16,872 bases of DNA from Methanocalculus sp. (lineage in GTDB: Archaea > Halobacteriota > Methanomicrobia > Methanomicrobiales > Methanocorpusculaceae). Within the stretch, counting starts at the first letter, position 1, and each line of letters opens with the position of its first letter. This document shows positions 4,777 to 11,940 of the stretch, piece after piece. The DNA is taken from the NCBI RefSeq assembly GCF_030651615.1, contig NZ_JAUSCG010000085.1, positions 1 through 16,872 on the forward strand, in the 5' to 3' direction. The notes beneath the pieces were generated by a model. That model saw nothing but the letters and a program-made list of their open reading frames with translations. It made no database searches and had not been told where the DNA came from. The position numbers and the translations under genes were made by a program.

Positions 4777-5952
4777 TCAATCACTCGTGCAGTTCAGGAG
4801 CATCATGCTTATCAGGACCGTTGAGAAGACAATCTGCACCCCAATCAGGAGAAAAGCCAGTGACCAGACGGCATTTGCAATCTGGAAGAGGTGTCCGTAC
4901 CCGGATGCCACCCACTGCCTGATGATATCAAAGCCGATGATAAGTCCTCCAAGGATAAATACACCTCCAATAATAAAACCCCGCTCCAGTGTATGATAAT
5001 CCAGGAATCTCTCAATAAAACCACTCCGTTCACTATACCCATAGAGGGCAGAATATACCCAGATAACAATCCCCATCAACATCGTCTGCACACCCCCGAT
5101 GAAGGCAAGAGATGCCAGAATGAAAGAGTGGAGATAGGATGTCTCGATATCGCCTTTGGCAAAGAAAAAAATCATCATCGAAATACCGAATATTGCAAAC
5201 AAGAGACCGGGCACTGCAAGGAACGGACCTGGACGATAAAAAAGCATAAACCTGACATGCCGCCATCCATCCGAGAAGCTCTCCAGTTTTGACGGGGCAA
5301 CCCTGGGATAATAGTGAATCGGCACTTCTGTTATTGTGAGACCCGTCTGAGCTGCCTCAATGATCATCTCAGAGGCAAATTCCATCCCACCGGTCTTGAG
5401 GTTCAGGCGATCGAGTGCATCCTTCCGTATGATCCGAAAACCCGAGTGCGCGTCAGATATCCCGATATGAAAAACACGGTTTAAAACCCAGGTAAGCAGA
5501 GGGTTTCCGACATACTGATGGAGCCAGGGCATTGCACCCGGTAAAATTTCCCCTCTGAGTCGGGATCCCATGACCATATCCGCCCCTTCTTTGTCAAGCG
5601 CATCAAGAAGTTTTGGAAGTTCAAGGAAATCATAGGTGTTATCAGAATCGCCAATGGCAATATATCTCCCCCGTGCCAGTGCCAGACCGGCGAGATACGC
5701 GTTCCCATACCCTTTCTTCTCAGGATGGACGATAATTGCCCCAAGTTTCCTGCTTATTTCCGCTGTTTTATCAGTAGAGGAGTCGGAAACAATGATCTCG
5801 CCGGCGATACCCCGATCAGAGAAGACCTGCTGAATCTTCTGGATACAGACTTCAATGGTCTTCTCCTCATTCAGGGCAGGAAGAACAACCGAAAGGACAA
5901 TTTCCTGATCTTCTGCAGATCCATTCAAATTATCTGAGGTCTGTATCATCAT
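4777..5952 (-). CDS. GT2 glycosyltransferase, dolichyl-phosphate sugar synthase type, with C-terminal membrane domain
   Basis: Enzymes of this class move a sugar from a nucleotide sugar to a polyprenyl or dolichyl phosphate at the cytoplasmic face, supplying protein N-glycosylation or surface polymers. The 391-aa product has the GT-A core: VVLPALNEEKTI near residue 22, SDSSTDKT, the metal-binding DSDNTYD motif near 103, GSRL, and the acceptor-region motif DAHSGFRI. After residue 245 come four hydrophobic segments (about 245-266, 275-305, 333-350 and 360-390), so it is membrane-anchored. The frame opens with a TTG at 5961, but the ATG at 5952 (or 5949) is a better start; none has a clear Shine-Dalgarno. 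The hairpin element copy 2 begins only 14 nt upstream, with a TATA-like sequence. The sugar and acceptor cannot be told from sequence. Confidence 0.92.
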   Translation of the reverse strand: MMIQTSDNLNGSAEDQEIVLSVVLPALNEEKTIEVCIQKIQQVFSDRGIAGEIIVSDSSTDKTAEISRKLGAIIVHPEKKGYGNAYLAGLALARGRYIAIGDSDNTYDFLELPKLLDALDKEGADMVMGSRLRGEILPGAMPWLHQYVGNPLLTWVLNRVFHIGISDAHSGFRIIRKDALDRLNLKTGGMEFASEMIIEAAQTGLTITEVPIHYYPRVAPSKLESFSDGWRHVRFMLFYRPGPFLAVPGLLFAIFGISMMIFFFAKGDIETSYLHSFILASLAFIGGVQTMLMGIVIWVYSALYGYSERSGFIERFLDYHTLERGFIIGGVFILGGLIIGFDIIRQWVASGYGHLFQIANAVWSLAFLLIGVQIVFSTVLISMMLLNCTSD

Positions 5953-5965
5953 CTGAGCCAATTGT

Positions 5966-6050
5966 CATTTATATGAAAGTGCATGGCAAAACCATCATTT
6001 TCATCTTGTATGCCTGTTACCCCCGAAGAGAGTATGAGCATTTTTTCAGT
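5966..6050 (+). repeat. Hairpin element, copy 2 (other copy at 542)
   Basis: It starts CATTTATATGAAA, forms a stem ATGAAAGTGCATGG / CCATCATTTTCAT with a CAAAA loop, shares TGTATGCCTGTT with copy 1, and ends in GAGCATTTTTT. Compared with copy 1 the second stem TGCCC/GGGCA becomes TACCC/GAGTA, so one G-C pair is replaced by A-T. An 82-codon frame runs through it from 5973, but the other copy is frameshifted. The remaining gap to 6236 shows nothing else except the oligo-T signal at 6202-6208. Confidence 0.7.
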
Positions 6051-6201
6051 ATATTGTTCTTCAATCATGACCTAATAGAAGTTACCGGTTTATTATCAGG
6101 AGAACATGCCCAAAATGAGGTGGTAACACAACATAAAAAGGCAAATATTCTCTGTTTATGCTATTGTGGGAGAGAGCACAACCAGCAGACACGTATCAAT
6201 C

Positions 6202-6208
6202 AAAAAAA
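6202..6208 (-). terminator. Oligo-T terminator after the TPR gene
   Basis: On the minus strand a run of seven T residues lies about 30 nt beyond the TGA at 6237. Archaeal RNA polymerase can terminate at oligo-T without a hairpin. Confidence 0.4.
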
Positions 6209-6236
6209 GATACGGGGGTAGGAGAACAATACGAGA

Positions 6237-6773
6237 TCAACCCCGCCTCTTTCCAAGAATAACCAGAGTATAGAGAGCAAGAACACCAGGAAGTGCATAT
6301 ACGAGCGGAGACTGCTCTTGCTGCGGCTGCCCTCCCATTCTTTCAAGTGCAGCGTTACGATTTACTTTTGCCTGAGTATGACCGGGTTCCAGCAAGATTG
6401 ACTTATCGTATGAGGCTACCGCCTCGGAATAGCGGCCAAGATTTGCAAGTGCAACCCCCCGGTTATCCCAGGTCAGATAGTAATCCGGTTGAATCTGAAT
6501 TGACTTATCAAAAGATAAAACAGCCTCATTGTACTGGCCAAGCTCATTCTGGGCAACACCTTTGGCAGTCCATGCCAGGAAGTGATCAGGGTTAAGCTCA
6601 ATTGCCCTGTCAAATGAAGCGATCGCTTCGGAATAATGCCCCTGACTTGCGAGATCCAATCCCTGATTATAATACTCACCTGCCGAAACGGCACTTGCCG
6701 CCACCGGAATGCACATAAATGCAAGAATCAGCAGACAAGAGTAGATTATCAGGTTTTTACTCAAGTAGTTCAT
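6237..6773 (-). CDS. Exported TPR-repeat protein with C-terminal anchor
   Basis: TPR repeats are helical pairs that mediate protein-protein contacts. The 178-aa product starts with a signal peptide (about residues 6-30, hydrophobic core LIIYSCLLILAFMCIPVAAS). Three TPR units of 34 residues follow (about 31-132), each with the pattern A..LG.Y.EA..S.DK.I...P. After a Gln/Glu-rich linker, a hydrophobic segment (about 153-172) ends in GKRRG. The layout suggests a protein outside the cell held by its C terminus, possibly processed by an archaeosortase-like system, though the hydrophobic stretch lacks a motif I can name. I chose the Met at 6773 because the signal peptide follows it directly; Mets at 6794 and 6839 are possible. 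No good Shine-Dalgarno is seen. It is divergent from the methyltransferase gene. Its binding partner is unknown. Confidence 0.88.
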   Translation of the reverse strand: MNYLSKNLIIYSCLLILAFMCIPVAASAVSAGEYYNQGLDLASQGHYSEAIASFDRAIELNPDHFLAWTAKGVAQNELGQYNEAVLSFDKSIQIQPDYYLTWDNRGVALANLGRYSEAVASYDKSILLEPGHTQAKVNRNAALERMGGQPQQEQSPLVYALPGVLALYTLVILGKRRG

Positions 6774-6869
6774 AGAGATTGGTTTAGAACACATAGTTAT
6801 TAGTATGCCGGTATCAGAGGGAGGCGGCGGTTTCATCACCCGTGGACTCTGATTACTACAGAGGATCTG

Positions 6870-8447
6870 ATGACGGACGAGACAGTGCAGACGAAGTTCA
6901 TCCGCTGGACACGGGAGCGGCCTATATTCGCCCTTTCAGAGTTTCAGGAAGGTATAAACGATTCCCTGGAACAGGAGAGAGTGCTTGAGGTGATCCTGCC
7001 ACTCCTCTCTGACTGTGGATGCGAGGTGGTAAAAGGGGAGGGGGATCTGATCGTCCAATGGAGACGACGTCCCCCCTGTATCCCGGCAGATGCCCCATCC
7101 GGACGAAAGGTTGATCCGGAGATCCAGACGGCAATCGAGGCATATATCAGGACCAAGACCGGAAAATCATGGAAAGACCCACTCACCCTTGACCGGATAC
7201 GGGAGGCGATCATCGGTCAGAAGGAGACATACTGGAAGGAAGGCGATGACCGTGTCATTCGATATAAGACCGCATACAGCATTTTTGCGTATCTTGCCTA
7301 TCAGTTCCCGACATACTTCATCCAGATGCGTCATCTCATCAGGGAGCTGATGAAGGACGGATTATTACCCGGGAGGATGGTGGTCCTTGATGTCGGATGC
7401 GGACCGGGAACGGTTACACTTGCGCTTCACTCGCTCTTGTCAGAGATGCCGGGATGCGAGGCAACTATTCATACGATCGAACAGGCTCCTGAGTTCATCG
7501 AGGCATACAGGCTCATTGCTGAACCGTTCGCCGGGAAGGACAGCGCCTGCACCATCCTCCCCCCCCATACCCTTGACATCACTGATCCGAACTCAAAACT
7601 CCCTGAAGGGCCATATGATCTGATAGTCTGTGCCAATGTCTTAAACGAGATCCAGGATCAAAACATCCGCGAGGAGACGGTCATGAGGCTTTCAAAACAC
7701 CTCAGGGAAGACGGGACGATCCTTATCTGTGAACCGGCTGATCTCACCAATGCAACAGAGCTTCGCATCCTCTCCCGCCGCCTGAAGGAGCGTGGTCTCC
7801 CGATATATGCCCCCTGCAATGATATCAGAGGAGTACCCTGTACGGTCGAACGGTGCTGGAGTTTTGTTGCACTCCCCGAGGTCTCACCGACACGCCTGAT
7901 GAATGCGGTTGCAGAGACGGATGAGCCATACCGGTTCCATAATACCGATATCAAAGCATCATATGCGATCCATAGAAGGGACAGCAGATCAAAGATCGGG
8001 TACCGGGTGCCACCTGGTGCAAAAGCAGAGCGGATCTCCCGCCTCCCGCTCCATGAAGGGAAAAAGATCAATATCATTGCATCAAAGATCTCAGGAAATA
8101 TCGGGGATTCAGGAACGTTCCTCTACCGGATCTGTGATGGAACCGGAAAACTGGAAGCCTATGCCGCCCTCCCTGCATATCACCAGAGTGAGAAGAATAC
8201 CGCCCTTCGATCTGCGACCTATGGATCGGTTCTCAGGCTCGACCGTGTGCTGGTCCGCCACCATAAAAAATATAATGCATTTCATCTCCTCCTGACAAAA
8301 GAATCAACAGCAGAGCTTCTCGGAGGAGGGTTTGAAGAGGGAGATACTGTCCGGGTACGGGAAGCGAGACGGGAGACGAAGAGGGCTTTAAATAGGAGAA
8401 GCACAGAAGGTCAAAAATCCAAAGTAGGAAAGCAGAAGAAAAAGTGA
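6870..8447 (+). CDS. Rsm22-like SAM-dependent methyltransferase with C-terminal OB-like domain
   Basis: The Rsm22/METTL17 family associates with the small ribosomal subunit, and in mitochondria is needed for its assembly. In this 525-aa product the SAM site is VLDVGCGPGT (172-181), with NVLNE (257-261) and DGTILICEPA (281-290) as later Rossmann motifs. A cluster C316, C324, C329 next to Trp330 resembles the Cys-rich stretch that holds an Fe-S cluster in METTL17; C288 may be the fourth ligand, which is inference. The region after about 398 (KINIIASKISGNIGDSGTF...) looks like an OB-fold nucleic-acid-binding domain, and the tail is strongly basic. The start at 6870 has GAGG just upstream and the reading frame is intact. 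It is probably a ribosome- or rRNA-related protein; whether it still methylates is open. Confidence 0.85.
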   Translation: MTDETVQTKFIRWTRERPIFALSEFQEGINDSLEQERVLEVILPLLSDCGCEVVKGEGDLIVQWRRRPPCIPADAPSGRKVDPEIQTAIEAYIRTKTGKSWKDPLTLDRIREAIIGQKETYWKEGDDRVIRYKTAYSIFAYLAYQFPTYFIQMRHLIRELMKDGLLPGRMVVLDVGCGPGTVTLALHSLLSEMPGCEATIHTIEQAPEFIEAYRLIAEPFAGKDSACTILPPHTLDITDPNSKLPEGPYDLIVCANVLNEIQDQNIREETVMRLSKHLREDGTILICEPADLTNATELRILSRRLKERGLPIYAPCNDIRGVPCTVERCWSFVALPEVSPTRLMNAVAETDEPYRFHNTDIKASYAIHRRDSRSKIGYRVPPGAKAERISRLPLHEGKKINIIASKISGNIGDSGTFLYRICDGTGKLEAYAALPAYHQSEKNTALRSATYGSVLRLDRVLVRHHKKYNAFHLLLTKESTAELLGGGFEEGDTVRVREARRETKRALNRRSTEGQKSKVGKQKKK

Positions 8448-8452
8448 GGTGA

Positions 8453-8480
8453 AGAGGGCAAAAAGATGCAGCCTCTCTTC
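8453..8480 (+). terminator. Hairpin after the methyltransferase gene
   Basis: GAAGAGGGC and GCCTCTCTTC pair with one bulge around a 9-nt A-rich loop, 5 nt after the stop codon. No T-run follows directly, so it may stabilise the 3' end rather than terminate. Confidence 0.35.
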
Positions 8481-8515
8481 AAACGAGATATAAGACATTA
8501 AAAAGAGTCTTTGGA

Positions 8516-8562
8516 TGTATAAAAGATAACACTATCGATCATAGAATTTTATTTAAAGGGGA
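8516..8562 (+). promoter_or_regulatory. Promoter and Shine-Dalgarno of the PAS kinase gene
   Basis: TGTATAAAAG at 8516-8525 is a good TATA box, placing the start near 8545-8548. AAAGGGGAT at 8555-8563 can serve as the ribosome site before the ATG at 8567. The leader would be about 20 nt. Confidence 0.55.
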
Positions 8563-8566
8563 TTAT

Positions 8567-9622
8567 ATGGCTGAAAAGAGAAATGGCGGATTTCTTGAGG
8601 CAGATCATATCGAACGTGCACTTGCTGCAGGAAACCTTGCATGGTGGATATGGGATGTTGAGACCGGCCATGTCGATTACAGCCCTGAGAAGGCAACGAT
8701 GCTTGGATATGATCCATCTGAGTTCCCAAACACCGTCTATGAGATCACCGATCTCATTCATCCCGAGGATCACGATAAGACGATGAATGCCATGCGGGAC
8801 CATCTCACCGGGAAGAAGGCATTATATGAAGCAGAATATCGGATGCAAACAAAAGACGGGGGATACCTCTGGTATTATGACCGGGGAATGATCTCACAGA
8901 GGAAGAGTGACGGCAGTCCCGCAGTCCTCACCGGGATTGTGATCAACTTCGATCCCTGGAAGAAGGCGGAACAGGCGATCCGGCTCGCTAATACCAAGCT
9001 GAACCTCCTCTCAAGCATCACCCGCCATGACATCTTAAATTCGGTGACGGTACTCCTTGGCAACCTCGAATTTGCACGGGAAGAGGCGACACCGGCAACA
9101 GAAGCGTATATCGATAAGGCACTTGCGAGCGCAAAGACGATCCAGCGGCAGATCGAGTTCACCCGCGATTACCAGAATGTCGGGATTACAGAGCCCAAAT
9201 GGTTTACTGTCTCTGATCTGGTTGAGAGGGCGGCCGCCCAGATCAGCCTGAAGACGATCGCAATCGAGAAGAAGCTCCCGAAGGTGGAATGTTATGCCGA
9301 TCCCTTAATCGAGAGGGTCTTTTATAATCTGATCGAGAATGCCATCCGCCATGGCGGCAGCCGTATCTCCCGCATCTCCTTCTCCTGCCGTGAAGAGGAG
9401 GGAGGGATCGCACTCCTCTGCGAGGATGACGGATCAGGTGTTCCGGAGGATAAGAAGAGTGCCATCTTCGTCAGAGGATACTATACAAATACAGGATTTG
9501 GCCTCTTCCTCTCCCGCGAGATCCTCTCGATCACCCAGATGACCATCAGCGAAGAGGGGATCTATGGAGAAGGGGCACGTTTTGCCATCCATATTCCAAA
9601 AGGTTCATACAGAATTGTTTAA
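8567..9622 (+). CDS. Soluble PAS-domain sensor histidine kinase
   Basis: This protein would sense a signal through PAS and autophosphorylate on His. The 351-aa product has a PAS_3-type domain (about residues 20-130, with WWIWDVETG, LIHPEDHD and the YRMQTKDGGYLWYYDRG strand). A dimerisation helix follows with phospho-acceptor H154 in SSITRHDILNS, then an ATPase domain with N box YNLIENAIRHG (253-263), G1 EDDGSGVP and G2 GFGLFLSREI. No membrane segment or response-regulator domain is present, so the cue is cytoplasmic and the partner is elsewhere in the genome. This compact architecture is expanded in Methanomicrobia. It has its own promoter and runs convergently into the NYN gene with only 33 nt between them. 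The ligand is unknown. Confidence 0.95.
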   Translation: MAEKRNGGFLEADHIERALAAGNLAWWIWDVETGHVDYSPEKATMLGYDPSEFPNTVYEITDLIHPEDHDKTMNAMRDHLTGKKALYEAEYRMQTKDGGYLWYYDRGMISQRKSDGSPAVLTGIVINFDPWKKAEQAIRLANTKLNLLSSITRHDILNSVTVLLGNLEFAREEATPATEAYIDKALASAKTIQRQIEFTRDYQNVGITEPKWFTVSDLVERAAAQISLKTIAIEKKLPKVECYADPLIERVFYNLIENAIRHGGSRISRISFSCREEEGGIALLCEDDGSGVPEDKKSAIFVRGYYTNTGFGLFLSREILSITQMTISEEGIYGEGARFAIHIPKGSYRIV

Positions 9623-9655
9623 GCAGGAACACCACACCTTCTTTTGAACCTCTCA

Positions 9656-10882
9656 TCACCGGACAACCCGCTCAACATCGGCGTCGTCCATATCAGGGAA
9701 GATACGTTTCACCGCTTCCCTGGCTGAGGCAAGATAGACCGTCTCGATATCAGCTACTGTCCTGACAGATTCGTTTAAGACCTGTGGAGAGTCGATCGGC
9801 GGCACCATCGGGTCCTTTCGATAGTACCTGAAGACCCGTCCTTCACCCCCAAGGCCGAAGAGGACACGGTTGAGTGTCGCTTTTGAGACGGACTGATCAA
9901 TCTTCGGATAGATGGCTGCTGCCATCTCATGAATTGACCGGGGCCGCCTATCCTGGAAGAGGAGAAGGATCAGCTCAAATATCCGTGTACGAACAGCACG
10001 GTCCCCGATGAAACGGAGACGGGAGTTTAAACAGGTCGCCAGACAGTTGTTCGCATCGACTTTTACAGGATCGATCTCATCAAGGTCTCTGAATGTGACA
10101 AGAGGGTGTCCGGTCCTCCGGTCGGTGATGATCCCAAGAACAACATCCCCCTCAAGCGACCCGATGAACTTCTTGAAGGACGAAAATCCGAGTTTCTTCT
10201 CAGAGAAGGACGGGTTGATCCGGATGAGCTGATTTTTCAAATCCGAGAGGAAGACCGGCCCTTCGTCTGTCCTCGTCCTGACAAACCTGATCACAAGGTC
10301 CCGGGCTGCAATCCGGTCCTCTTCGATGATAGCCGAATCATCGTCCGAGACGGGATCACTGCCTGCGGCAGTTGGACTCAGGCAAAGGAGCTCATCAAGC
10401 GACTGATATTTTGTACAGTTCTCTTTGATGACGCTCCCGACAGAGCTGTCAAAACCCATCACATAGACCATCTTTCCACGGGCACGGAGACGCCTGATTA
10501 ATGGGATGAAATCGGTATCACCTGATCCGATGATGAAGAGACCGATATGAGGGAGCAGGATCATATCCTCAAGCACATCAAGCGCCATATCCATATCCGC
10601 ACCGTTCTTTCCGCGTGCACTCGTCTGTGGGAGATGCCGCATCTCAAAGCCGTACTTGACGAGTTTCTTCACATCTGCCGCACACTCACCTGTCGACCAG
10701 TCCGCATACGCCTTCCTGATGCAGATGTCACCAAGTGATGCAGCATAATCGATGATCGGTCCAAGGGAGAGGGGACCTTCCAGTGCCGGATATGACTGTT
10801 CGGCAGATATTGCGAGGTTCTCGTAATCGAGATATATGGCGCAGAAGAGATCCCGTTCTTCGGTAAATTGTTTATTTTCCAT
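9656..10882 (-). CDS. NYN (LabA/DUF88-like) domain protein with LOTUS-like and winged-helix regions
   Basis: NYN domains are PIN-like metal-dependent nuclease folds, and many act on RNA. In this 408-aa product the acidic residues are visible in YLDYENL (residues 17-23), KNGADMDMALD (about 92-102) and GSGDTDFIPL (about 119-128). The region about 190-255 (ARDLVIRFVRTRTDEGPVFLSDLKNQLI...KKLGFSSFKKFI) matches the OST-HTH/LOTUS style of RNA-linked helix-turn-helix. The last 120 residues contain another winged-helix-like stretch (SIHEMAAAIYPKIDQSVSKATLNRVLFGL). The start at 10882 has a TATA-like GTATATAC 27 nt upstream, implying a leaderless transcript. It is likely an RNA processing or silencing factor; the substrate is unknown. 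The active-site residues look complete. Confidence 0.88.
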   Translation of the reverse strand: MENKQFTEERDLFCAIYLDYENLAISAEQSYPALEGPLSLGPIIDYAASLGDICIRKAYADWSTGECAADVKKLVKYGFEMRHLPQTSARGKNGADMDMALDVLEDMILLPHIGLFIIGSGDTDFIPLIRRLRARGKMVYVMGFDSSVGSVIKENCTKYQSLDELLCLSPTAAGSDPVSDDDSAIIEEDRIAARDLVIRFVRTRTDEGPVFLSDLKNQLIRINPSFSEKKLGFSSFKKFIGSLEGDVVLGIITDRRTGHPLVTFRDLDEIDPVKVDANNCLATCLNSRLRFIGDRAVRTRIFELILLLFQDRRPRSIHEMAAAIYPKIDQSVSKATLNRVLFGLGGEGRVFRYYRKDPMVPPIDSPQVLNESVRTVADIETVYLASAREAVKRIFPDMDDADVERVVR

Positions 10883-10905
10883 AGTGTATCCAACCCCGGA
10901 AGGGT

Positions 10906-10913
10906 GTATATAC
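10906..10913 (-). promoter_or_regulatory. TATA box of the NYN gene
   Basis: GTATATAC is centred 27 nt before the ATG at 10882, so the mRNA should start at or next to the ATG. Confidence 0.5.
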
Positions 10914-10938
10914 TGTGGGTACTCTAACGGGAGAAGAG

Positions 10939-10985
10939 AAAAAGGCGTATGGTATCAAGCCCGCCTCTTATGAAGAGGATGCGGG
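10939..10985 (-). terminator. Strong stem-loop terminator of the lipoprotein unit
   Basis: The outer stem CCCGC/GCGGG (10960-10964 with 10981-10985) encloses CCTCTT/AAGAGG (10964-10969 with 10973-10978) around loop ATG. On the minus strand it is followed by GCCTTTTTC (10945-10937). It sits just after the stop of the 50-aa gene and supports that gene's 3' end. Confidence 0.6.
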
Positions 10986-10988
10986 AGA

Positions 10989-11141
10989 TTATGACCTCTC
11001 TCTCTTCCGCATCACCTTTGAGAGGATTCGGTCCGCCTCTTTCACCTCGTCGGCATCAGGCTCCCGGTGACCGGTGATCCGGATATCCTCCTTCTCAATA
11101 ACGAACCGGGATCGCTTCAGCCGATCCCCCTCTTTCGTCAC
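10989..11141 (-). CDS. Small 50-aa charged protein, overlapping the lipoprotein stop
   Basis: The frame starts with GTG at 11141 in the overlap GTGA, where TGA is the stop of the upstream lipoprotein gene, and ends with TAA at 10989. The product, from VTKEGDRLKRSRFVIEKED to SKVMRKRERS, is very rich in Lys, Arg, Glu and Asp. It has a short strand-like part followed by a helix. No signal peptide or Cys is present, so it should be cytoplasmic and soluble. Support comes from the 4-nt overlap typical of translational coupling, codon use like that of neighbouring genes, and a strong terminator right after it. No in-frame ATG lies upstream before a stop. I do not recognise the family. It is too short for usual gene finders and could be missed. 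Confidence 0.6.
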   Translation of the reverse strand: MTKEGDRLKRSRFVIEKEDIRITGHREPDADEVKEADRILSKVMRKRERS

Positions 11142-11899
11142 GATGACGCCACCGGAACAACGGTGATGATACGCACATCAGAAACCGATTCGCGCAATGC
11201 TCTGTTTGAGAAGAGCAGGAAGTCAGATTCGACCGTAAGCTCTCCAATCTCAGCCACCTTCACCACCTGCCAGGAAAGGTTTCGGGGAAGAAGGATCTCC
11301 CGTTCACCTTCATTGATATAGAGGAGGTGATCACCTGCAGCCCTTGACATCAGGAGGACATTCTTGTACCCATCATCTCCCCGGACTCCATATGTCACAA
11401 GAGGAATGGTAATATCATATGATGTCGATCCAAATGCGTCCTCGATATATGCTGCATGTGAGAGGACATTGTTCGCAAAACCAGGTGATATGCCCCGGAA
11501 AAGTATGATCTCATCTGGAACAACAGATACGGCAATAGCATCATCAAGATTCTCCCTGATGAACCCAAAGAAGATCTGCTGCTCTTCAGGGTAGGCAGAC
11601 TGCTCCGGGGAAGACGATCGAAGATATGTCCGGAACATATTCGTCGTATCATAGAAATCCGGTGACAACCACCATGCAATCGATGCGGTGGTGGCAGGTG
11701 AAAAGTCACGATCAGTATAGGGATGAGCAACCAGATCAGAAGGCTGCGTCAGGGTGATCGTCGCCTCCTCAAGATAGTCCGGAGGAACGAGGGAGACGGT
11801 AGCCGGAGCAACAGGTGCTTCAGCCAGAGGGGTTGATGCAACACATCCGGCAACAGCGACCAGAAGGAGAACAATAAGGAAGAGAGAAGGTATCTTCAT
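11138..11899 (-). CDS. Lipoprotein with ADP-ribosyltransferase-like domain
   Basis: The 253-aa product begins with a lipoprotein signal: hydrophobic h-region and lipobox AVAGC with C19, then a Pro/Ala-rich linker. The rest follows the exoenzyme-type ADP-ribosyltransferase plan with the R-S-E triad. There is an N-terminal helical part with an FYDTTNMFRTYLR stretch (82-94), Arg135 in ILFRGIS, the STS motif at 158-160 in DAFGSTSYD, and an E-x-E at 199-201 in GEREILLPRNLSWQVV. In this class the last Glu is catalytic and NAD is the donor. This assignment is by motif reading, and overall similarity to known toxins looks low. A TATA box (11928-11921) about 25 nt before the ATG and AGGT next to it suggest a near-leaderless mRNA. 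It overlaps a 50-aa gene at its stop. Possible roles are surface modification or antagonism; the target is unknown. Confidence 0.72.
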   Translation of the reverse strand: MKIPSLFLIVLLLVAVAGCVASTPLAEAPVAPATVSLVPPDYLEEATITLTQPSDLVAHPYTDRDFSPATTASIAWWLSPDFYDTTNMFRTYLRSSSPEQSAYPEEQQIFFGFIRENLDDAIAVSVVPDEIILFRGISPGFANNVLSHAAYIEDAFGSTSYDITIPLVTYGVRGDDGYKNVLLMSRAAGDHLLYINEGEREILLPRNLSWQVVKVAEIGELTVESDFLLFSNRALRESVSDVRIITVVPVASS

Positions 11900-11920
11900 A
11901 CCTTTTGATGAAAGCGAATA

Positions 11921-11928
11921 CTATAAAA
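11921..11928 (-). promoter_or_regulatory. TATA box of the lipoprotein gene
   Basis: The minus strand reads TTTTATAG about 25 nt upstream of the ATG at 11899. It lies in the 41-nt gap after purM, so the lipoprotein unit can be transcribed apart from ask-purM. Confidence 0.5.
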
Positions 11929-11940
11929 AACGTGTGTGGT

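Noticed and set aside
5973..6221. 82-codon plus-strand frame MKVHGKTIIF...
   Set aside because: The first third is the repeated hairpin element, whose other copy is frameshifted; there is no Shine-Dalgarno, and the remainder has no recognisable feature.
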